A DNA stretch of 9,144 nt from Phycisphaeraceae bacterium (lineage in GTDB: Bacteria; Planctomycetota; Phycisphaerae; Phycisphaerales; Phycisphaeraceae), in the NCBI GenBank assembly GCA_028281215.1, contig JANQKH010000268.1, positions 1-9,144 on the forward strand, read 5' to 3'. Of this stretch, positions 1-5,212 are shown piece after piece (position 1 is the stretch's first letter; the number at the start of each line of letters is the position of its first letter). The translations under genes were made by a program, and so were the position numbers. A model generated the notes under the pieces. The model was not told the DNA's origin. It saw nothing but the letters and a program-made list of their open reading frames with translations, and ran no database searches.

Positions 1-1171
1 GCTGCACGACTTTGACCTGCACATTCGCCGGTTCGATGCTGTTGTTCTGATCGAATCGCAGGAAGACGGTGTAGTCGCCGGAGAAGTGTTCCGCCGAGAA
101 GGTGACCGACTCGAAACCGTTTCCGCCGGTGCCGAAATCGTCGGGGCTGGCAACGCCGGTCGCGGGACCGCCGGGTCGTGCGACCTGCACGGCATTGGGG
201 CCGAACGCGCCGGTGGAGGGTGAGATCAGTGTGTTGGTTGGATCGCGCAGCGCCATGTCGACATTGGCAATGCCGGTCCATTGCACCATGATGTCGAGGC
301 CGGTGACGTTGAAGCCGACGCTGGTGTTTTCGCCTTGCTGGATTTGTTGCTTGATCTTCTGGCGTTGCCGCTGGCCGCCGCCACCACTGCTGCCGCTGGT
401 GTCGGCCGACTCGCCAAGCTTGTCAACGAAGGTGCGGAACTCGGCACGGGTGAGCGAAGTTTCGACGGGTGCAATGCCACCGCGCGTGCCGCCGATGGCG
501 TCGGGCGTGGCGCCGGTCCGGGCGTACGCCAGGGCGGTCTTCGCCGAGCCGGTGGGCTTGCCGTCGCCCTGGTCGAACTGGGCAATCGCCGGCGGACGCT
601 TCGCTTCGATCGTGCCCTTCTGCATCAGCACCGGCGGCAGTTGCTTGATCCCGCGCGGTGAAATGTTCACGTCCCGGCTGTGCCCGACCATCGCCGAATA
701 GCCGAACGCGTCGTTGTCGCTGACCGTCACTTCCGACCCGCGCACTGCCAGCGTCGCTGACGGGGCTCGCACGGTGGAGTCGTGTTCTTCCGCGACGGCG
801 TCGACCACGTACTTTGTGCGGCCGTATTTCATGCCGACATCGGTTTTCACCTTGTTGTCGCGGCGAATGGCGTTGAGCACTTTCACCGCGCCGAGCCGAT
901 CCACGGTGATCGTGTGATCTTTGCCGATTTTGAATTGGACGGCACTGCGCAGACCCGTTCGGATTTCCCAGCCGACGGAGATCTTCATGCCGGGCGTCAC
1001 GCGCTTCCACGGATCGTTGGCGGTCTCGCGGTATTGCACGGACCGTTGCACAGCGACGACTGTGATTTCCATCGCCTCGCCGGCCTCGTCCACGGGTTGG
1101 GCGCGAAGGGACGACGTGAAGCCGAACAGGGTAACTGCAAGCAGAATGACCGAATGCTCCCAGCGAGACAT
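1..1171 (-). CDS. Secreted FecR-domain protein with a C-terminal DUF2135-like beta domain, partial (3' end outside window)
   Basis: The reading frame is open for 390 codons from the ATG at 1171 to the left edge, so the C-terminus is missing. An AGGA ribosome site lies 4 bases before the ATG. Residues 1-24 form a signal peptide (hydrophobic run ILLAVTLFGF, cleavage after SLRA), so the product is exported. Residues about 37-150 resemble a FecR domain: a glycine-turn beta region ending in the typical VRAPSATLAVRGSEVTV. Residues 260-275 are a Ser/Gly then Gln/Arg/Lys low-complexity linker. Residues about 285-390 (IMVQWTGIANVDMALRDP, then SGDYTVFLRF) resemble the DUF2135/YfaP beta-sandwich. Stand-alone FecR-domain proteins without a TonB receptor are common in planctomycetes; their role is mostly unknown, perhaps envelope or surface assembly. 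There is no sigma factor or receptor nearby, so iron signalling is not supported. It lies 75 bases downstream of nadK and may be co-transcribed with it. Confidence 0.72.
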   Translation of the reverse strand, partial: MSRWEHSVILLAVTLFGFTSSLRAQPVDEAGEAMEITVVAVQRSVQYRETANDPWKRVTPGMKISVGWEIRTGLRSAVQFKIGKDHTITVDRLGAVKVLNAIRRDNKVKTDVGMKYGRTKYVVDAVAEEHDSTVRAPSATLAVRGSEVTVSDNDAFGYSAMVGHSRDVNISPRGIKQLPPVLMQKGTIEAKRPPAIAQFDQGDGKPTGSAKTALAYARTGATPDAIGGTRGGIAPVETSLTRAEFRTFVDKLGESADTSGSSGGGGQRQRQKIKQQIQQGENTSVGFNVTGLDIMVQWTGIANVDMALRDPTNTLISPSTGAFGPNAVQVARPGGPATGVASPDDFGTGGNGFESVTFSAEHFSGDYTVFLRFDQNNSIEPANVQVKVVQ

Positions 1172-1246
1172 GGTTCCTAACATCGGCCAATTCGGACAGC
1201 GGCTTTCCTTATTTTTGAATCCGCCGGTCCCTGATTATCGGATTGG

Positions 1247-2014
1247 TCACACGGTGAACTGCTCGCGCAGGATGCGCTCTTCCAGGCTGTGACCGGCGTC
1301 GAACAGCAGGTTCAAACTAATCTCGCTGTCCTCCCAGACTTCCACCTCATTCACGTCGCGGACTTCAGTCGCGTCGGCGACGGCGCTGACCGGACGTTTG
1401 AACTCTTCGAGCATTTCAAATTTCACCCGTGCGCCGCTGGGCAGAATCGCGCCCTTCCAGCGTCGTGGTCGAAACGCGCTGACCGGTGTCAATGCCAGCA
1501 CGCCTGTGCCGATCGGCAGGATCGGCCCGTGCGCCGACATGTTGTACGCCGTGCTGCCCGCCGGAGTGGAGAGCATGCAGCCGTCGCAGATCAACTCCTC
1601 GATGCGCACCTGTCCGTCAATACTGATGCGCAATTTCGCGGCCTGTCGCGTCTGTCGAAGCACGGAGACTTCATTGATCGCCAGCGCTTCCTGCGACGTG
1701 CCGGCTTCACGGTACGCCTTCATTCGCAACGGATGCAGTTCGACCGATTCCGCCTTTGCCAGCCGTTCTTCCAGATCGTCTTCGTTGTATTCGTTGAGCA
1801 GGAACCCGACGGAGCCACGGTTCATGCCGTAGATCGGCTTGGGATTGTCCATGTTGCGATGCATGGTCTGCAACATGAACCCGTCGCCGCCGAGCGCGAC
1901 AATCACGTCCGCGTCTTCGATCGGCCGACTTCCATATTTCGCTTCCAGATCCTTGATGGCCGCCTGCCCGTTCGGACTGCGGCTGGCTGCAAACGCAAAC
2001 TTGACGCTGCTCAC
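1247..2014 (-). CDS. nadK: NAD kinase
   Basis: Phosphorylates NAD to NADP using ATP or polyphosphate in the cytoplasm; usually the only bacterial source of NADP. The 255-residue product carries the family motifs in order: GGDG at 42-45 (ALGGDGFML), GMNRGSVGFLLN at 63-74, the NE pair at 114-115 (INEVSVLR) and TPAGSTAYN at 150-158. The length suits the shorter bacterial NAD kinases, and no motif is missing. The frame is open up to an ATG at 2080, but I chose the GTG at 2014. A strong GGAGG lies 6 bases before it, and the protein then starts SSVKFAFAASRS, the usual first beta strand. The extra 22 residues of the longer form look unlike the family. An ATG inside the spacer at 2019 is in another frame and stops after two codons. 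It is transcribed divergently from the PQQ-like gene. Confidence 0.95.
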   Translation of the reverse strand: MSSVKFAFAASRSPNGQAAIKDLEAKYGSRPIEDADVIVALGGDGFMLQTMHRNMDNPKPIYGMNRGSVGFLLNEYNEDDLEERLAKAESVELHPLRMKAYREAGTSQEALAINEVSVLRQTRQAAKLRISIDGQVRIEELICDGCMLSTPAGSTAYNMSAHGPILPIGTGVLALTPVSAFRPRRWKGAILPSGARVKFEMLEEFKRPVSAVADATEVRDVNEVEVWEDSEISLNLLFDAGHSLEERILREQFTV

Positions 2015-2050
2015 AACATGCCTCCGGAGAAGTTGAGGTTGATGCGTGGC

Positions 2051-2080
2051 AGTGTAGTGGTTCGCAGGGTGGCGGTACAA
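2051..2080 (-). promoter_or_regulatory. Candidate sigma70 promoter for nadK
   Basis: On the minus strand TTGTAC (2080-2075) and TACACT (2056-2051) are separated by 18 bases. Transcription would start near 2044, giving a leader of about 30 bases that includes the GGAGG ribosome site. The -35 box overlaps a plus-strand TACAAT (2076-2081), which could be a -10 box for the divergent PQQ-like gene, although I see no good -35 for it. Found by eye only. Confidence 0.4.
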
Positions 2081-2140
2081 TCGAATGCTCGTGCGATCCC
2101 AGCGACCGAACGATTGGCTGTGTCCATTTGGAGTTCAAAC

Positions 2141-3394
2141 ATGATGCGAATTACAACGGTCCTCTTACTCACCCTGGGCGCACTCGCACAGAGCGCTGCC
2201 GCCGAAAACTGGCCCGGTTGGCGTGGCCCGCGCGGTGACGGCTCTTCGCTCGACACCAACCTCCCTGTCGAATGGTCCAGTCAGAAAAACATCGCGTGGA
2301 AGACCGCCATTCCCGGCATCGGTCATGCGTCGCCGATCATCTGGAACGATCGCATCTTTCTCGTCACCTGTCTGACCGAAGAAGACCAGCGCGACCTGAT
2401 CTGTATCGATCGAAAGTCGGGCAACATCCTCTGGCGCAAGACCGTGCTCGTTTCGCCGCTCGAACGCAAGCATCGCCTCAACAGCTACGCCTCGAGCACG
2501 CCCGTCACCGACGGCGAAACCGTCTTCGTCAGCTTCCTCGACAAGAAACAGATGTACGTCTCGGCGTACGACTTTGACGGTAACAAAAAATGGGAGAAGC
2601 GGCCGGGCGTGTTCTCCAGCGTGCACGGCTATTGCGCCAGTCCCATCCTCTACAAAGACACCATCATCATCAACGGCGACCACGACGGCGATGCGTACAT
2701 CGTTGCACTCAAAAAAGACACCGGCGAACAAGTCTGGAAAACCATGCGCGAAAACAAAACGCGCAGCTACTGTGTACCCATCATTCGCAAAATCGACGGC
2801 CGCACGCAGATGCTCCTGTCCGGTTCAAAGTGTGTTGCGTCCTACGATCCTGACAACGGCAAGCGCCATTGGATCATCGACGGTCCGACCGAACAGTATG
2901 TCGCCTCGCTCGTCTACGACGGCGAACTGATTTACCTCACGTGCGGCTTTCCGCAACAGCATTTGATGGGCATTCGCCCGACCGGCCGCGGCAATGTGAC
3001 GGACAGCCACGTGGTCTGGCATCATCGCACCAAGGACGCCGCGTACGTCCCGAGCCCGATTGTGATCAACGGCTATTACATCGTCGCCGACGACTTTGGC
3101 ACGGTCACCTGCTACGAAGCGAAAACCGGCAAACAGCAATGGCGCGAAAAACTGGCAAGGCATTACAGCGCGTCTATCCTCCAGGCGAACGGCCGGGTCT
3201 ACCTCATCGCTGACGAAGGGCTCGAACGCAAAGACAAAGGCGTCACCCACGTCATCAAACCCGGCCCGAGACTGAACGTCGTGAAAATCAACGTGCTGGG
3301 CGAACCGGTCTATGCGTCGCCGGCGGTGTATGGTGGACAGTTGTTTCTGCGCGGGGAGAAACATTTGTGGTGCATCGGCGAACAGAAGGATTGA
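2141..3394 (+). CDS. Secreted PQQ-like beta-propeller repeat protein
   Basis: 417 residues. Residues 1-21 are a signal peptide (hydrophobic VLLLTLGALAQ, cleavage after SAAA), so it is exported, probably to the periplasm. The mature protein opens with ENWPGWRGPRGDG, a start I know from many planctomycete PQQ-like proteins. The rest shows repeated propeller blades of the form [A/C]xDxxxGxxxW: ICIDRKSGNILWRK, SAYDFDGNKKWEK, VALKKDTGEQVWK, ASYDPDNGKRHW and TCYEAKTGKQQWRE. This is the PQQ-binding-like fold shared with quinoprotein dehydrogenases and BamB. I see no evidence that it binds PQQ or has an enzyme domain, so it may be a scaffold or binding protein. I chose the ATG at 2141 because the signal peptide begins there and GGAG lies 7 bases before it. 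The frame stays open back to 1289, but that stretch is antisense to nadK. Confidence 0.88.
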   Translation: MMRITTVLLLTLGALAQSAAAENWPGWRGPRGDGSSLDTNLPVEWSSQKNIAWKTAIPGIGHASPIIWNDRIFLVTCLTEEDQRDLICIDRKSGNILWRKTVLVSPLERKHRLNSYASSTPVTDGETVFVSFLDKKQMYVSAYDFDGNKKWEKRPGVFSSVHGYCASPILYKDTIIINGDHDGDAYIVALKKDTGEQVWKTMRENKTRSYCVPIIRKIDGRTQMLLSGSKCVASYDPDNGKRHWIIDGPTEQYVASLVYDGELIYLTCGFPQQHLMGIRPTGRGNVTDSHVVWHHRTKDAAYVPSPIVINGYYIVADDFGTVTCYEAKTGKQQWREKLARHYSASILQANGRVYLIADEGLERKDKGVTHVIKPGPRLNVVKINVLGEPVYASPAVYGGQLFLRGEKHLWCIGEQKD

Positions 3395-3455
3395 TTCCTC
3401 GAAATCGAAAGTTGAATTCGGCTTTGTCCGAAGACTTAAAGTGGAACGGGTACCG

Positions 3456-3491
3456 GTCCCGCCATCCGGTGGGACGGGCGTCTCGCCCGTC
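3456..3491. repeat. G/C-rich palindromic intergenic repeat with two competing hairpins
   Basis: Lies in the 127-base gap between the PQQ-like gene and the hydrolase gene. Two hairpins can form but share GAC at 3473-3475, so only one can exist at a time. The first pairs GTCCCGCC (3456-3463) with GGTGGGAC (3468-3475), with one G-T wobble. The second is a perfect 8-base stem, GACGGGCG (3473-3480) with CGCCCGTC (3484-3491), around a TCT loop. No T-run follows, so it is not a standard intrinsic terminator. Its form is like a dispersed repeat I associate with planctomycete intergenic regions; copy number cannot be judged from one window. Confidence 0.5.
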
Positions 3492-3521
3492 ATGGTTCGT
3501 GATCCGTAGTGGAAGCCCGCC

Positions 3522-4400
3522 ATGTCTCGTCCGTCGCGACGTACCATCATTGGATGCATCATCGTTGTGTTGCTGTTGCTCGCAGCGGCGGCGTTTTTTC
3601 TTCGCCCAAAGGAACTAGTGATCACCGACGACGTGGTATACGGCCACAAGTACGGCCTTGCGATGACGTTTGATGTCTTCACGCCCCCGAACGCCAACGG
3701 GGCGGCCGTAATGTTCATTGACAGTGGCGGATGGTATTCCGTTTGGTCGCCGACATCGCAGACGCAGCATCGTTACCGGCCGTTTACCGACAAGGGGTTC
3801 ACTGTTTTCGCCGTACGTCACGGCAGCAGCCCCCGTTTCGCTATCCCCGAAGCGGTCTACGATGTTCGTCGTTGTGTGCGGTTCATCCGCTTCCATGCCG
3901 AGCGATTCGGCATCGACGCCAACCGAATCGGTGTGTACGGTTTCAGTGCCGGTGGACACCTGGCGCTGATGTTGGGGACAACGTCGGAGCAGGGCAATGT
4001 AGAACTGAAAGATCCGGTCGACCGGCAAGGGCATCACGTCCAGGCGGTCGCGGCCGTCGTCGCGCCGACCGATCTGAGAATGATGATCGAAGGCGCACCC
4101 GACCGGCTTCCCGCCTATGCGGACATTCCCGCGCTGACCTTGGATGCTGACGCAGCCGCGCTCCATTCGCCGTTGCTCCATGTGACTGCGAACGACGCGC
4201 CGGCGTTACTCCTGGCAGGTGATGCGGACGATCTGGTGCCCGTTGAACACAGCCGAAACATCCGTCAGGCGTTTCTGCGAGAGAACGTTGCGTGCAAGCT
4301 CGTGGAGTTTCCCGACACTGGTCACGAATTCAAAGGTGAGACTCGAACCCGGGCGATCAACGAAATGATCGCGTGGTTCGAGCGACACCTCTTGGACTAA
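3522..4400 (+). CDS. Membrane-anchored alpha/beta hydrolase (esterase/lipase-like, BD-FAE type)
   Basis: 292 residues. Residues about 9-27 (IIGCIIVVLLLLAAAAFF) form one N-terminal membrane helix after a basic start, so the catalytic domain probably faces the periplasm. The nucleophile motif is GFSAG at 140-144 with Ser142, followed by GHLALMLG. The acid is in GDADDLVP (probably Asp236), and the His is His268 in DTGHEF. Order and spacing fit the alpha/beta hydrolase triad. The expected oxyanion HGGGW motif reads DSGGW at 67-71, so its His is missing. The family hydrolyses esters such as acylated sugars or small acyl esters; the substrate cannot be told from sequence. The ATG at 3522 has GGAAG 6 bases before it. 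The upstream gene is on the same strand, but the palindromic repeat lies between them, so co-transcription is uncertain. Confidence 0.83.
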   Translation: MSRPSRRTIIGCIIVVLLLLAAAAFFLRPKELVITDDVVYGHKYGLAMTFDVFTPPNANGAAVMFIDSGGWYSVWSPTSQTQHRYRPFTDKGFTVFAVRHGSSPRFAIPEAVYDVRRCVRFIRFHAERFGIDANRIGVYGFSAGGHLALMLGTTSEQGNVELKDPVDRQGHHVQAVAAVVAPTDLRMMIEGAPDRLPAYADIPALTLDADAAALHSPLLHVTANDAPALLLAGDADDLVPVEHSRNIRQAFLRENVACKLVEFPDTGHEFKGETRTRAINEMIAWFERHLLD

Positions 4401-4432
4401 CGTGTGATCCCCCTGATTCCGCGTTCACGAGA

Positions 4433-4461
4433 TTGCACGTTGTTCGTAAATTGTTTATAAT
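4433..4461 (+). promoter_or_regulatory. Strong candidate sigma70 promoter
   Basis: TTGCAC (4433-4438), a 17-base spacer, then a perfect TATAAT (4456-4461) in an AT-rich patch just after the hydrolase gene. This is the best match to the sigma70 consensus that I found in the window. Transcription would start near 4468 and run into the palindrome array, not directly into an obvious gene. It could serve a small RNA, the doubtful reading frame at 4515, or give a long leader to amtB. Confidence 0.6.
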
Positions 4462-4514
4462 GCGGGGTTGCCTTTCCCGGCGCGGTTGATGCGCCAGATT
4501 TTGGGGATCCCGAC

Positions 4515-5027
4515 ATGTCTGATGCCAACCCAACCGTCGATCGGTCCGTCGCGGTCCGGCTGTGGAATGCTTTCCTTTTGGGCATTCGCTCCGTCACGGG
4601 CGCGGTTCGCGGGTCTGTGAATTGTGCCCCGGTGTGGGACCGGCATGTCCGGCCGGTGATGTCCGGACACGCTGCGGACATGGTCCGGACACGTTCCGGA
4701 CATGATTTCATGTCCGGCCGGACATCCAGACCGGCGTTTTTGGGCGAAAAACAAAGGTGGCGTGTCCGGGGGTTATCCCTGAATGGCTGCTTAAACTATT
4801 TTGATCAATACGTTTATAACGTATTTTGGAATCGATGGGGGGGAGGGGGGTATGTCCGGACATGTCCGCTTGTCCGGCAGTGTTACCCATTTCGGCACAG
4901 TGATTGCATCTTGTCAAGATACAAGGCAGTCTGGTGCGCGTTACTTGTGCAAACACATCGTTCCAGCGTTTTTCTGCCTAAATATTGGTCAGATTCGAGT
5001 CGCACGGGAGGCATCGGCTCGGAGTGA
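4515..5027 (+). CDS. Doubtful hypothetical ORF across the palindrome array
   Basis: A 170-codon frame begins at an ATG 47 bases after the predicted start from the 4433-4461 promoter, with GGGGA 8 bases before it. The first 40 residues (MSDANPTVDRSVAVRLWNAF onward) have codon use close to the neighbouring genes. From residue about 43 the frame simply translates the TGTCCGG repeats and then AT-rich and G-tract DNA, giving an irregular, Cys/Arg/Trp-rich peptide with no recognisable domain. It also runs through the candidate sigma54 promoter. I think it is either chance or the 5' remnant of a decayed gene; I do not recognise any function. Confidence 0.17.
   Translation: MSDANPTVDRSVAVRLWNAFLLGIRSVTGAVRGSVNCAPVWDRHVRPVMSGHAADMVRTRSGHDFMSGRTSRPAFLGEKQRWRVRGLSLNGCLNYFDQYVYNVFWNRWGGGGYVRTCPLVRQCYPFRHSDCILSRYKAVWCALLVQTHRSSVFLPKYWSDSSRTGGIGSE
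4639..4725. repeat. Array of TGTCCGG/CCGGACA palindromes and hairpins
   Basis: The core TCCGGA or its halves recur within 87 bases. TGTCCGG is at 4646, the palindrome TGTCCGGACA at 4660-4669, CGGACAT at 4675, GTCCGGAC at 4683-4690, CCGGACATG at 4696, and a perfect 16-base palindrome ATGTCCGGCCGGACAT at 4710-4725. As RNA or cruciform the array gives successive hairpins: ACCGGC/GCCGGT (4639-4657, 7-base loop ATGTCCG), ATGTCCG/CGGACAT (4659-4681, 9-base loop) and CCGGACATG/CATGTCCGG (4696-4717, 9 pairs, ATTT loop). A second small cluster lies at 4852-4877. The role is unknown: transcription-factor sites, a structured RNA, or a dispersed repeat. Confidence 0.65.
4717..4741 (+). terminator. Candidate intrinsic terminator at the end of the palindrome array
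   Basis: GCCGG (4717-4721) pairs perfectly with CCGGC (4731-4735) around a 9-base loop, followed by G and five T (4737-4741). The all-GC stem is short, and its left arm is also used by the preceding 9-pair hairpin. With the promoter at 4433-4461 it would define a transcript of about 270 bases. Confidence 0.32.
4807..4825. promoter_or_regulatory. Perfect AT-rich inverted repeat, operator-like
   Basis: AATACGTT (4807-4814), TAT, AACGTATT (4818-4825) is a perfect 8+3+8 inverted repeat. It overlaps TATAAC (4815-4820), which with TTAAAC (4791-4796) at an 18-base gap could form a weak sigma70 promoter towards amtB. A repressor site over a -10 box is one reading. It stands out as an AT island within GC-rich surroundings. 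Confidence 0.35.
4852..4877. repeat. Second TGTCCGG cluster next to the sigma54 promoter
   Basis: The perfect 12-base palindrome ATGTCCGGACAT (4852-4863) is followed by the half sites TGTCCG (4863-4868) and TGTCCGG (4871-4877). It uses the same motif as the 4639-4725 array. It ends 16 bases before the -24 element of the sigma54 promoter, about 42-67 bases upstream of the predicted transcription start. Confidence 0.55.
4893..4909 (+). promoter_or_regulatory. Sigma54 (RpoN) promoter for amtB-glnK
   Basis: CGGCACAGTGATTGCAT matches the sigma54 consensus TGGCAC-N5-TTGCA at all but the first base. The -24 GG (4894-4895) and -12 GC (4906-4907) are exactly 10 bases apart, the strict family spacing. 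Transcription would start near 4919. Ammonium transporter/PII operons are classic sigma54 targets in other bacteria, which strongly supports the call. It implies an upstream-bound AAA+ activator; the TCCGGA arrays upstream are candidate sites, although they do not resemble the enteric NtrC site. Confidence 0.68.
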
Positions 5028-5212
5028 AAGCTACCGGTCCCGATTCGGGTGGTTTTCCGGTTCCGCCTCCACATCAAGTGGCAACGACGTTGGCCGTTCC
5101 GTCGGCGTGGTCGTCCAGTATTCCCTGATCGACGGCCTATTGGCGGTGGTCGTTGTGATCCGAATCCCGTTTCACGCCTCAATGACGAGGCCAAAGACAA
5201 AGGAGTCTTCCC
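4919..5212 (+). other. Long untranslated leader of amtB
   Basis: About 294 bases lie between the predicted sigma54 start and the amtB ATG, with no convincing gene on either strand. Visible structures are a hairpin with outer arms ACCGG/CCGGT (5033-5037, 5057-5061) and inner arms CCCG/CGGG, the stem GCCTC/GAGGC (5176-5180, 5187-5191), and AAGAC/GTCTT (5194-5198, 5205-5209), whose loop holds AAAGGA of the ribosome site. I recognise no known riboswitch or glutamine-sensing RNA. Confidence 0.4.

Noticed and set aside
423..1190. 255-codon minus-strand frame within the FecR-domain gene
   Set aside because: Its product is a run of Arg, His and Gly with no fold; the adjacent minus frame has a ribosome site, signal peptide and FecR motif.
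1289..2140. Upstream extension of the PQQ-like protein by 284 codons
   Set aside because: The stretch is antisense to nadK, and the true protein begins with a signal peptide at 2141 after a GGAG ribosome site.
2825..3718. 297-codon minus-strand frame
   Set aside because: It lies opposite the PQQ-like gene, whose blade repeats are unmistakable, and it translates the palindromic repeat.
4769..4779. DnaA box near GGTTATCCCTG
   Set aside because: It does not match the TTATCCACA box, stands alone, and dnaB alone does not indicate an origin.
4639..4877. CRISPR array
   Set aside because: The repeated unit is only 7-12 bases, occurs in both orientations and has irregular spacing, with no cas gene in the window.
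5141..5157. Second sigma54 promoter closer to amtB (TGGCGG...TTGTG)
   Set aside because: The GG is 11 bases from the second element, which reads GT and not GC; spacing and bases are both wrong.
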